From: Caloramator mitchellensis
Lineage (GTDB): Bacteria > Bacillota > Clostridia > Clostridiales > Caloramatoraceae
Assembly: GCF_001440545.1 (NCBI RefSeq)
Contig: NZ_LKHP01000009.1
Coordinates: 38,306-102,305, forward strand
DNA length: 64,000 nt
Direction of reading: 5' to 3'
Positions 23,819 to 32,406 of the stretch are shown here, in pieces; the stretch's first letter is position 1; each line of letters starts with the position of its first letter. The notes beneath the pieces are model-generated. The model was given only the letters and a program-made list of their open reading frames with translations, did no database searches and was not told where the DNA came from. A program made the translations under genes and the position numbers.

Positions 23819-25615
23819 ATGGGGAATCAAAAATATGTAGTTAATCATTATTCTGTTGACAACATTTTGAATTGGGCTAAGTCGGGTGACATTGCTATTC
23901 CAGAAATTCAAAGACCTTTTGTTTGGAAAGCTTCTAAGGTTAGAGACTTAATAGATAGTTTATATAATGGATATCCAGTTGGATATATAATTGTGTGGAG
24001 CAATCATTCGGTAAAATTAAAAGATGGAAGAAAATCAGATGGTAAGAAAATTCTAATTGATGGACAACAAAGAATTACAGCATTAATGACTTCATTGTTA
24101 GGAAATGAAGTGGTTACGAACGAATATAAAAAAATCCCAATAAAAATTGCATTTAATCCAAAAGAAAAGAAATTTGAGGTTAGGAATGCTGCAATTGAAA
24201 AAGATGCGGCCTGGATAGATGACATTTCGAAAATTATTTCTAATGATGTAAACCTACTCAAGATTACAAAAGATTATTGTAAAAACAATCAAAATGTTGA
24301 CGAAGACCAAATCTTTGAAAGTATTAATACTTTAAAAAGTATATTAAATAATCCTATAGGAGTCATTGAACTTAATGCAAATATTGACATTGAAACGGTA
24401 ACTGAAATATTTATAAGAATTAATTCACAGGGAGTCGCATTAAGTCAAGCAGATTTTGCAATGTCAAAGATAGCATCTAACGAAACCTACGAAGGTAATC
24501 TAATAAGGAAATGCATAGATTATTTTTGCCATTTATCAAGGGAACAGGATATATTTAACTTTATTAAGGCTAATGATAATGATTTTACTAAAACAGAATA
24601 TTTTAATAAAATTAAATGGATTAAAGATTATAACGATATTCTTTACAAGCCTACATATACAGATGTATTAAGGGTAGCTTTTACTTCTGAGTTTAAAAGG
24701 GGAAGACTTCAAGATTTAGTTGCACTCTTATCAGGTAGAAATTTTGAAACAAAAACGTATGAAGAGACTGTTGTTGAAGAATCTTTCGGCAAGTTAAAAT
24801 CTGGAATTTTAAAGTTTGTAAATGAAAATAATTTTAAGAAATTCATAATGATTATATTATCTGCAGGCTTTATTGACTTATCCATGATAACATCAAAGAA
24901 TGCACTAGATTTTGCATATATTTTATATCTCCATCTTATAAATCAAGGAATGAAACAGGGAGAAATATCTAAATATATTAAGAAGTGGTATGTAATGTCT
25001 GTTCTAACGGGTAGATATTCAAGTTCTCCTGAAACGCAATTTGATATAGATATAAGAAGAATAAATGAAATAGGGATTAATCAATATTTATCAGAAATTG
25101 AAAGTGCTTATTTATCAGATGCATTCTGGAATATTGCTTTGCCGAGGAGTATGGATAAAGTAGTAGATTCAAGCCCATATTTTAAAGTTTATTTGGCTGC
25201 ACAAGTTAAAAATAATGATAAAGGTTTTTTGGCTAAGGATATATTAATTAGAGATTTAATTACAAATAAAGGAGATGTGCATCATATATTTCCAAAAGAG
25301 TATTTAAATAAAAATGGATTAAACAAATCAAAATATAATCAAATTGCAAATTATGTGTTGATGCAAAGTGAAATTAATATTGCTATTGGTGCTAAAGCTC
25401 CAAATGAATACCTTAAATATGTAATCGAACAATGTAATGGAGGGAAATTAACATACGGTTCAATTGATAATATTAAAGAATTAAAGAAAAACTTTAGAAT
25501 GAACTGTATTCCTGAAAAAATAATAGATTATACTGTAAAAGATTACGAAAATTTTTTAGAAGAAAGAAGATTTTTGATGTCTATGAAGATTAAAGATTAT
25601 TATTATAACCTATAA
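23819..25615 (+). CDS. DUF262/HNH protein, GmrSD-like defence nuclease
   Basis: The N-terminal ~200 residues form a DUF262 (GmrS/ParB-like) domain with IPEIQRPFVWKASKVRDLIDSLYNGYPVGYI and the strongly conserved ILIDGQQRITAL. The middle is helical. The C-terminal part has the HNH-like motif GDVHHIFPKEYL typical of GmrD/DUF1524 nucleases. Fused DUF262-HNH proteins resemble type IV restriction systems that cut modified phage DNA, with NTP hydrolysis in the DUF262 domain. 598 aa, complete. It stands alone, behind GGGGGTGAATTT, next to other defence-type genes. Confidence 0.85.
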   Translation: MGNQKYVVNHYSVDNILNWAKSGDIAIPEIQRPFVWKASKVRDLIDSLYNGYPVGYIIVWSNHSVKLKDGRKSDGKKILIDGQQRITALMTSLLGNEVVTNEYKKIPIKIAFNPKEKKFEVRNAAIEKDAAWIDDISKIISNDVNLLKITKDYCKNNQNVDEDQIFESINTLKSILNNPIGVIELNANIDIETVTEIFIRINSQGVALSQADFAMSKIASNETYEGNLIRKCIDYFCHLSREQDIFNFIKANDNDFTKTEYFNKIKWIKDYNDILYKPTYTDVLRVAFTSEFKRGRLQDLVALLSGRNFETKTYEETVVEESFGKLKSGILKFVNENNFKKFIMIILSAGFIDLSMITSKNALDFAYILYLHLINQGMKQGEISKYIKKWYVMSVLTGRYSSSPETQFDIDIRRINEIGINQYLSEIESAYLSDAFWNIALPRSMDKVVDSSPYFKVYLAAQVKNNDKGFLAKDILIRDLITNKGDVHHIFPKEYLNKNGLNKSKYNQIANYVLMQSEINIAIGAKAPNEYLKYVIEQCNGGKLTYGSIDNIKELKKNFRMNCIPEKIIDYTVKDYENFLEERRFLMSMKIKDYYYNL

Positions 25616-25665
25616 TTATAGGATATAATGTCTTAAACAAAGGTAAATGGGTGGGGGATTAACTT

Positions 25666-28116
25666 ATGTTTAAAGTTAAATTCAGAATGTTTAATACTTT
25701 GCTTCTTTTCTTGTTTATATTTCAATTAACCATTACAACTTCAAATTATAAAGTAAAAGCTGAAACAACAGGAATACAAGTAAGTGGCAATATAACAACG
25801 GATACAGTATGGACAAAGGAAAATTCACCATACATATTACAAGGTGATATCCAAATTAAAAATGGAGTAACTTTAACAATAGAACCTGGGGTAGAGGTTA
25901 AGGGAAATGATTATAGCATTAGAAACTTTGGCAATTTTGTTGCAGTGGGAACAGAAGATGAAGTGATTAGCTTTAATAATACAAAAATAAACACAGGACA
26001 TATTAGTGGAAATACTGCAAGATTTGACTTAGAGTATGTAAGAAAGGATGGAGGAGAATTAATAGCAGAACAAAGCAATGTTGAAGGTATAGAAAACTGT
26101 GATTTTAGAAATATCGAAAAATTTGTGATATCTAATTCGAAAGATTTAGAGATTAAAAACAATGCTTTTTATAATATAAATAGATTTTATTTGTATAGTA
26201 ATGGAAAAAGCAATCTAGAGTTTTCATTTAATAAGTTGAAGAATGTAAAAAGTGTAATGCTTCAAGATTTTAATATAATTAGTATTTGTTATAATAAGTT
26301 TAGTAAAACAGGACACTTAGGTTTTTATACTAATTATACTATTTCTCAAATCGATATTTTGAATAACTTATTTTATAACATAAATAATATTGAATATTCT
26401 TATACAATTAGTAATGGTAATAATGTTGATGTTGTTGAGCATTATTACCCTATTATTGATGTTTCTGAAACTGAGGGTAATCCCATAATTAACGTTAAAT
26501 ATAACTCTTTTTACGATGAAGATACTGTGTTTTGGGGGATCAACAATATAGATGCAAGTAGCAATTTTTGGAATACTACAGATGTGAATTTAATTGAGAA
26601 AAGAATTAAAGATAATAATGATGATTATAGTATACCATATACAATCAATTATCTTCCAATGTTAGAAGCACCAAATCCAGACACTCCAAGTTTTGCAACT
26701 GTTACAGGAATAGCTTTGAATTACACAGAAAAAACGATGAAGCAAGGTGAAACTATAAAACTAATAGCTAACATTGAACCAGCTGATGCAGATGAGGATG
26801 GATTAATTTGGTCATCAGATAATGATAATGTAGCAAGAGTGGATGGTGATGGTAATGTAACAGCAGCAAATATAGGGACTGCAACTATTTCAGCAAAAAC
26901 AGTTGATGGAGGTTTTACTGATTCTTGCAAGATAATAGTAAAAGAAATTACAAGAGTCGAAGATGTCAAATTGAATTTTAACGAGAAAACAATTAAATTA
27001 GGTGAAAATTTTCAACTAGATTTTGATGTTATACCAAGCCAAGCAAGACATTGGACACATAAATGGAGCAGTAATAATCCTGCTGTAGCTATTGTCGGTT
27101 TAAGTGGTCAGGTCATTGGGGTAGGTATAGGAGAAGCAGTAATTACATTAACAATAACTGATGGTGAAAATATAAAGAAGGCATCATGTAAAGTAAAAGT
27201 AGAATCCAATGGGGCACAATCCAATCCGATAATAGTTAGAGAAGAACCAATAATTATTAAAGTGGATACTAAATATGTTACAGCTTTAACTTTAAATGAA
27301 ATCAGAAAAATTACAAATGTTGGAGATAGTTTTCAATTAACTGCAAATATATATCCTGATACAGCAGTTGATAAGAGGGTAAAATGGAATAGTAGTAATA
27401 CAAAAGTAGCAGTAGTTGATGAAAACGGAAAAGTAACAGCATTAGACATAGGGGATGCTGTAATAGAGGCTATGAGTTTAGATGGAGGATATAAAGCTAC
27501 TTGTAAATTGACAGTAGAACCTATAAGGGTTAATGGGATTAAATTGAATGAATCAAAGAGAACAATCAAACTTGGAGAAAGTTTTAATTTGACTTATGAA
27601 ATTAAGCCATATAATTCTTCGGATAAAAGAGTTATATGGGAAAGTAGTAGACCTGACGTTGTGAGTGTTGATGAGAATGGTAAAGTTATATCACTTAAAT
27701 CAGGTGAAGGAACAATAATTGTTAGAACTGTCGATGGAAACTATACAGATATGTGTAAAGTTATTGTGACAGTAAATAATGTTCAGGAGAATAAATCAAA
27801 CACAACTAATCAGATACAGGAAGGTAAAGATTATAATGAGAATCGGAGAATAAATGAAAAAACAGTTGAAATAACTAATATAAAATTAAATAAAACATCA
27901 TTAACACTTAAAAAAGGAAGTAGATATAAACTGTTAGCTACGATTTTACCAAGCAATGCAACAAATAAAAAATTAATATGGATATCAAGCAATACAAAAG
28001 TTATAAAGGTAGATATAAATGGGAATATATCGACTTTAAATAAGGGAACAGCAATTATTACTGTTAAATCAATAGATGGGAGATATAAAGCGTCCTGTAA
28101 AGTAACAGTAATATAG
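25666..28116 (+). CDS. Secreted protein: beta-helix-like region and five Big2 domains
   Basis: A signal peptide (about 1-32; hydrophobic core LLLFLFIFQLTI, cleavage near VKAETT) is followed by a region of ~300 residues with repeated short N/D-rich strands (FRNIEKFVIS, FYNINRFYLYS, FNKLKNVKSV) suggestive of a parallel beta-helix. Five bacterial Ig-like group 2 repeats follow, starting near 347, 430, 538, 624 and 736, each with the pattern (I/V)xLNxxxxTxxxGxxxxL...WxSSNxxVxxVDxxGxVxxxxxGxAxI. Likely extracellular or surface adhesion; no sortase motif or S-layer repeat is seen. 816 aa. Confidence 0.85.
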   Translation: MFKVKFRMFNTLLLFLFIFQLTITTSNYKVKAETTGIQVSGNITTDTVWTKENSPYILQGDIQIKNGVTLTIEPGVEVKGNDYSIRNFGNFVAVGTEDEVISFNNTKINTGHISGNTARFDLEYVRKDGGELIAEQSNVEGIENCDFRNIEKFVISNSKDLEIKNNAFYNINRFYLYSNGKSNLEFSFNKLKNVKSVMLQDFNIISICYNKFSKTGHLGFYTNYTISQIDILNNLFYNINNIEYSYTISNGNNVDVVEHYYPIIDVSETEGNPIINVKYNSFYDEDTVFWGINNIDASSNFWNTTDVNLIEKRIKDNNDDYSIPYTINYLPMLEAPNPDTPSFATVTGIALNYTEKTMKQGETIKLIANIEPADADEDGLIWSSDNDNVARVDGDGNVTAANIGTATISAKTVDGGFTDSCKIIVKEITRVEDVKLNFNEKTIKLGENFQLDFDVIPSQARHWTHKWSSNNPAVAIVGLSGQVIGVGIGEAVITLTITDGENIKKASCKVKVESNGAQSNPIIVREEPIIIKVDTKYVTALTLNEIRKITNVGDSFQLTANIYPDTAVDKRVKWNSSNTKVAVVDENGKVTALDIGDAVIEAMSLDGGYKATCKLTVEPIRVNGIKLNESKRTIKLGESFNLTYEIKPYNSSDKRVIWESSRPDVVSVDENGKVISLKSGEGTIIVRTVDGNYTDMCKVIVTVNNVQENKSNTTNQIQEGKDYNENRRINEKTVEITNIKLNKTSLTLKKGSRYKLLATILPSNATNKKLIWISSNTKVIKVDINGNISTLNKGTAIITVKSIDGRYKASCKVTVI

Positions 28117-28214
28117 ATATAATCATGATATTTGAGTAAATATTTATTTTAGTTTCAAAGCCTAAGAATAACTTTTATAAAGTCTTATTATGCTTATTTC
28201 ATTATTAGACTTAT

Positions 28215-28245
28215 AAATCTGCAGTTCAAGCTGCAGATTTTTTTA
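28215..28245 (+). terminator. Terminator after Big2 protein gene
   Basis: AAATCTGCAG and CTGCAGATTT are perfect 10-bp arms around TTCAAG, followed by TTTT. It overlaps by one base the palindrome that starts at 28244. Confidence 0.88.
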
Positions 28246-28280
28246 TCACAAAAAAGTTTCACTTTTTGTGATAATATAAT
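28244..28280 (+). promoter_or_regulatory. Palindromic operator and -10 box upstream of fic gene
   Basis: TATCACAAAAA (28244-28254) and TTTTTGTGATA (28263-28273) are perfect 11-bp inverted arms, ending just before TATAAT (28275-28280). A protein bound there would block the promoter. The Fic protein downstream has a C-terminal winged-helix-like region, so self-repression is plausible. Confidence 0.6.
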
Positions 28281-28338
28281 ATAATAATAGTATGATATCT
28301 CAAAAAGAACTATATTTTTGATACAAGAAGGTGATAGA

Positions 28339-29421
28339 TTGAAACCTTTCATACCACATAAACTACCGATAGATGAATTGATAGAAGTCAAATACTTTAT
28401 GAAGGAACTACTTAATAGTGTTGAAAAAATAACTGAATATCAAACTATGTTAAAAAACACGAAAATGAATCCAGATTTATTACTTGCACCGATAACGATA
28501 AAGGAAGCGCTTCAATCAACTAAAATTGAAGGCACACAAACTACATTGGATGAAGTGTTAGAATCAGAAGCTGATGACAGGATAAAAAGTAAAGATGTAA
28601 GAGAAGTATTAAATTATTATGAAGCTTTGAATAAAGGAAGAGAATTGTTAAATACATTGCCAATAAGCACAAGATTATTCAAAGAGCTTCATAAAACCTT
28701 GTTAAGTGGAGATGTTAGAGGCAAAGACAGAAGCCCTGGTGAATTTAGAAAAATCCAAAACTTCATAGGGCCAGAAGGTTGCTCGATAGAGAGAGCTACA
28801 TTTGTTCCACCAGAACCACAACTTGTTGATGAATATATGTCCAATTTAGAGAACTATATTAATACTGACGATGATATGCATGAATTAATTAAGATAGCAA
28901 TAATACATGCACAATTTGAAACTATACATCCCTTCTTAGATGGAAATGGAAGAATAGGACGAATATTAATTCCACTGTATTTATATTATAAAGGGAAAAT
29001 ATACCAACCAAACTTTTTTATTAGTGATACTTTAGAAAAAGATAAACATAAATATTATAAATTGCTTAATGAAACAAGAACAAAGAATAATTGGAATGAG
29101 TGGATAAAATTCTTTTTAAAAGCAGCTGCTGAGCAAGCTGAAAAAAATATAAAATTAATTAAAGATGTAGAAAGTCTATATGAGAAACAAGTTGAACTGG
29201 CTACAAATACAGTTAGAAGCACAAATATCATTAAGGTTGTAGACGAAATATTTAACAGACCAATCTTTACGGTTAAATCTATCAAGAAGAATACAGGACT
29301 TAGCGATTCAACTGTAAGACATTATCTAAGTAAACTTGAAGATATAAATATGATTTATGCAGATAACTCATTAAGAGATAAAAGATATTATTTCTATGAT
29401 TTATTAGATATTATTAGATAA
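28339..29421 (+). CDS. Fic-family protein with inhibitory motif and C-terminal wHTH
   Basis: This protein is probably an AMP-transferase. The catalytic motif is HPFLDGNGRIGR (HPFx[D/E]GNGRxxR). The N-terminal STKIEGTQTTLDEVLE matches the inhibitory (S/T)xxxE(G/N) helix, so the enzyme should be self-inhibited (class II). The C-terminal ~65 residues (IFNRPIFTVKSIKKNTGLSDSTVRHYLSKLEDI) look like a winged helix. I choose the TTG at 28339, behind GAAGGTGATAGA, giving 360 aa. Targets are unknown. Confidence 0.9.
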   Translation: MKPFIPHKLPIDELIEVKYFMKELLNSVEKITEYQTMLKNTKMNPDLLLAPITIKEALQSTKIEGTQTTLDEVLESEADDRIKSKDVREVLNYYEALNKGRELLNTLPISTRLFKELHKTLLSGDVRGKDRSPGEFRKIQNFIGPEGCSIERATFVPPEPQLVDEYMSNLENYINTDDDMHELIKIAIIHAQFETIHPFLDGNGRIGRILIPLYLYYKGKIYQPNFFISDTLEKDKHKYYKLLNETRTKNNWNEWIKFFLKAAAEQAEKNIKLIKDVESLYEKQVELATNTVRSTNIIKVVDEIFNRPIFTVKSIKKNTGLSDSTVRHYLSKLEDINMIYADNSLRDKRYYFYDLLDIIR

Positions 29422-29449
29422 TCAAAACAAAAAATTGGAGGTGATATTG

Positions 29450-29608
29450 ATGGAGTGTGGGCCTTATCATAGTTGTATTAACTTGAGCCCAAATTGGAAA
29501 ATTAAATATGGTAGGGGAACTGCATATTCATTTATATCACCTTATGCACTTCTCCTGCCTATATGGGAGGAGGACAAATTATGGAAAGAGTTAAGGGGTG
29601 TTATGTAA
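29450..29608 (+). CDS. Upstream ORF overlapping the CBS/MgtE-N gene, possible leader peptide
   Basis: A 52-codon frame starts at an ATG behind a strong GGAGGTGATATTG site and ends 28 bases inside the next gene, in another frame. The product has no recognised family (starts MECGPYHSCINL, contains SPYALLLPIWEE). Strong initiation, fixed overlap and the presence of a Mg-type transporter downstream suggest a regulatory or coupling peptide, but a real small protein is equally possible. Confidence 0.5.
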   Translation: MECGPYHSCINLSPNWKIKYGRGTAYSFISPYALLLPIWEEDKLWKELRGVM

Positions 29609-30843
29609 GTTATGTTTTAGGTGCTCCTGTTTATGACACAACTGATATTTTTCTTGGAAAGCTAAACGACCTTATTGTAACTTCCGATGAACACCTTCCA
29701 TCTGTTGAAGGAATCAGAATAAAAAATAGGGATGCTTTAAGGGAAATTGCATTTAAGTCCTTAAGTATTTTCAGAAAGGGAAACAAGTATAAGATTATTG
29801 TCGATAATTATTTCGAATATAAAAGGGTTGAAAACTATTATTCCCTTTCAAATGACATACTAGATAAGCAAATAGTTGATATAAACGGAAGAAGGGTTGT
29901 TAGAGTTAACGATTTAAGGCTTGCAGAAATTGGTGCGAGCTATAAGGTTGTTGCCGTTGATATTGGATTCAGAGGCCTATTAAGAAGGCTTGGGATACTT
30001 GATTTTACAGAAATTATTTTATCAAGATTCAATAGAAGACTTGGTGATAGCCTAATTATTTGGGACAATGTTGAACCAATAAAGGGTCAGATAGATAGAT
30101 TAACTCTTTCAATGCCCTATAAGAAACTTAAATCCCTTCATCCTGCTGACATTGCAGATATACTTGAAGAGCTTGATGCTAAATACAGAAGCGATATTTT
30201 CAAGACATTTGATACAAGGCTTGCAGCAGATACTCTTGAGGAGTTTGAGGATGAATACCAGACAGACCTTGTAGAAAATATAGATGCTGCCCTTGCCAAA
30301 GAGATTTTTGAAAACATGCCAAATGATGAAATTGCAGATATTCTAGAGGATGTTGACGAAGAACACGTTGAAAAAATACTTGAAAAAATGGATAAGGAAG
30401 ATGCCGAAGAGATTAAGGAACTTCTCGAATACGAAGAGGATACGGTTGGAAGCATAATGACCACTGATTATATAGCTTTTAATTTTGAAAAGACTGTTGA
30501 TGAGGTTATAAAGGAATTAAGGGAAACAAAGCCAAGCTCCGAAATTGCGTATTATTTATATGTTGTTGATGATGATGGCAGGCTCTTAGGCGTTGTATCT
30601 ATAAGAGACCTTATTGTTTCGCCAGGGGATTCTAAATTAAAGGAAATAATGAAGAGCAATGTTATTTATGTTAAAGACAGCGATACACTTGATGATTTAA
30701 CCGAACTTGTTACTAAATATGAGCTCCTTGCAATTCCCGTTGTTGATGAAAATAAAGTTCTTGTTGGAATGGCAATACTAAATGATATTGTTGATGAAGT
30801 ATTGCTTCCCAGATGGAAGAAAATACTAAAAAGGTCAGCATAG
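29581..30843 (+). CDS. Soluble PRC-barrel/MgtE-N/CBS protein
   Basis: The N-terminal ~170 residues resemble two PRC-barrel-like units (VLGAPVYDTTDIFLGKLNDLIV, IVDINGRRVVRVNDLRLAEIG). A MgtE N-terminal superhelical domain follows (LHPADIADILEELDAKYRSDIFKTF..., EIADILEDVDEEHVEKILEKM), then a CBS pair (VGSIMTTDYIAFNFEKTVDEVI..., LKEIMKSNVIYVKDSDTLDDL). There are no membrane helices, so it is a sensor part of MgtE without its channel. It likely senses Mg2+ or ATP for the transporter 10 bases downstream. ATG at 29581; the ATG at 29563 lies in its ribosome site. Confidence 0.88.
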   Translation: MERVKGCYVSYVLGAPVYDTTDIFLGKLNDLIVTSDEHLPSVEGIRIKNRDALREIAFKSLSIFRKGNKYKIIVDNYFEYKRVENYYSLSNDILDKQIVDINGRRVVRVNDLRLAEIGASYKVVAVDIGFRGLLRRLGILDFTEIILSRFNRRLGDSLIIWDNVEPIKGQIDRLTLSMPYKKLKSLHPADIADILEELDAKYRSDIFKTFDTRLAADTLEEFEDEYQTDLVENIDAALAKEIFENMPNDEIADILEDVDEEHVEKILEKMDKEDAEEIKELLEYEEDTVGSIMTTDYIAFNFEKTVDEVIKELRETKPSSEIAYYLYVVDDDGRLLGVVSIRDLIVSPGDSKLKEIMKSNVIYVKDSDTLDDLTELVTKYELLAIPVVDENKVLVGMAILNDIVDEVLLPRWKKILKRSA

Positions 30844-30853
30844 GGAGGTCGCC

Positions 30854-32104
30854 ATGGGAAAGATAAAGAACAAAAGATTTAAGGAACTCATATTTATATT
30901 AGGAATAATAGGGCCAGGGCTTATTACAGTTAACGCAGGAAATGATGCTGGAGGTATTGCAACCTATGCAGCAGTTGGAGCTCACTATGGATATAAAATG
31001 CTTTGGGGACTTCTATTAATAACCTTCAGCCTTGCTGTCATTCAGGAGATGAACGCGAGGATGGCGGTTGTGACAGGAAAAGGGCTTTCGGATTTAATAA
31101 GAGAACAATTTGGAGTTAAACTCACCTTTTTTGCAATGGTAACCCTTTTTATTGCTAACTTTGGAGTTTTAGTAGGAGATTTTGCTGGTATTGCAGCAAG
31201 TATGGAACTTTTTGGAATTGCAAAATATATTTCTGTTCCTTTGGTAGCAATTTTTACCCTGTTTATTATTACAAGAGGTAACTATTCAAAAACAGAGAAG
31301 GTCTTTTTAGCATTTACTTTTGTTTTCTTTTCATATATCATAACCTGTTTTATTGCAAAACCTGACTGGAATGTTGTTTTTAAGGAGATGTTCACGCCGC
31401 AGATTGAACTTAACAAGGGCTTTATATTAACCTTTATTGGAATGATTGGAACTACAATTACTCCATATATGCAGTTTTATCTTCAATCATCCATCGTTGA
31501 TAAGGGGCTTAGTATAGAGGATTATAAATACGAAAAAATAGACGTATATCTGTCGGCAGTCTGGGGTGATTTGGTATCCTTCTTTATAATTGTAACAACT
31601 GCAATAACTTTATACAAAAATGGCATTCATATAGAAAATGCTGAACAAGCTGCCCTTGCACTAAAGCCGCTTGCAGGAAACTACGCTTCAGCTCTATTTG
31701 GACTTGGTCTATTTGGAGCGTCAGCTCTTGCAATTGCAATAATACCTCTCTCGACCACATATGCAATATGCGAGGCCTTTGGATTTGAGAGAGGACTTGA
31801 CAATGAATACAAAGAAGCTCCCATATTCTATGGAATATTTGCAGGTATGATAATATTAAGCGCAGTAATAGTCCTTATTCCAAACTTATCCCTTGTTGGA
31901 ATAATGCTTGCAACTCAGCAGATGGCAGGTATGTTGTCCCCAGTTATATTGATTTTTATGGTTATTTTGACCAATAAAAAAGAGGTAATGGGGGAATATA
32001 CAAACAGCAAAACACAAAATGTAATCATTTGGATAACAGTTGCGTTTATAGTGACTTTATCCATTATAATTTTCATATCACCTCTTATTGAAAGATTAGT
32101 CTGA
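30854..32104 (+). CDS. NRAMP-related divalent metal transporter, probably Mg-type (NRMT)
   Basis: This 416-aa protein has 11 or so hydrophobic segments in the LeuT-like NRAMP arrangement. The helix-1 metal motif is NDAGG instead of DPGN, and in helix 6 the metal-binding Met before Pro is Thr203 (TTITPYMQF) where NRAMPs have MPHN. Loss of that Met is the mark of NRAMP-related Mg2+ transporters described in Clostridia. Pairing with a CBS/MgtE-N protein agrees with Mg2+. Substrate is inferred, not proven. Confidence 0.85.
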   Translation: MGKIKNKRFKELIFILGIIGPGLITVNAGNDAGGIATYAAVGAHYGYKMLWGLLLITFSLAVIQEMNARMAVVTGKGLSDLIREQFGVKLTFFAMVTLFIANFGVLVGDFAGIAASMELFGIAKYISVPLVAIFTLFIITRGNYSKTEKVFLAFTFVFFSYIITCFIAKPDWNVVFKEMFTPQIELNKGFILTFIGMIGTTITPYMQFYLQSSIVDKGLSIEDYKYEKIDVYLSAVWGDLVSFFIIVTTAITLYKNGIHIENAEQAALALKPLAGNYASALFGLGLFGASALAIAIIPLSTTYAICEAFGFERGLDNEYKEAPIFYGIFAGMIILSAVIVLIPNLSLVGIMLATQQMAGMLSPVILIFMVILTNKKEVMGEYTNSKTQNVIIWITVAFIVTLSIIIFISPLIERLV

Positions 32105-32109
32105 CATTG

Positions 32110-32142
32110 ACCCCATGAAAAGTTTTGACATGGGGTTTTTTC
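32110..32142 (+). terminator. Terminator after NRAMP-related gene
   Basis: ACCCCATG and CATGGGGT pair around AAAAGTTTTGA, followed by TTTTTTC. Confidence 0.9.
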
Positions 32143-32200
32143 TATGTCTCTTTTAAGCGTTATAAATACTATGTAAAATAAAAAATTTTTACAGAAGGTA

Positions 32201-32251
32201 TTGCATTATTTTAGAATATGTTTTATAATAAGATTGTGAAATAAATAACAA
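32201..32251 (+). promoter_or_regulatory. adhE promoter with Rex operator
   Basis: TTGCAT (32201-32206), 17-bp spacer, TATAAT (32224-32229). TTGTGAAATAAATAACAA (32234-32251) covers the transcription start and matches the Rex consensus TTGTNAA-N4-TTNACAA in 5' arm and most of the 3' arm. Rex represses such promoters at low NADH/NAD. The remaining ~150-base leader has hairpins (CATTTTT/AAAAATG; GCTTTC/GAAAGC). Confidence 0.8.
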
Positions 32252-32406
32252 GCAATGCAAATCATTATGCATGGTGTGGCGCCGCATTTTTCCTTAAAAA
32301 TGGCTGCTTTCTTAGCGAAATACTAATGAAAGCATAATCATATTGGTATTGGTTAACCTTTTTTATTGACCATAATAGTTAAAATATTAACAAAGAGGTG
32401 TTGTGT

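Noticed and set aside
29421..29581. M-box Mg2+ riboswitch before the CBS/MgtE-N and NRAMP-related genes.
   Set aside because: The gap is ~160 bases and lacks the conserved M-box core; most of it is the upstream ORF.
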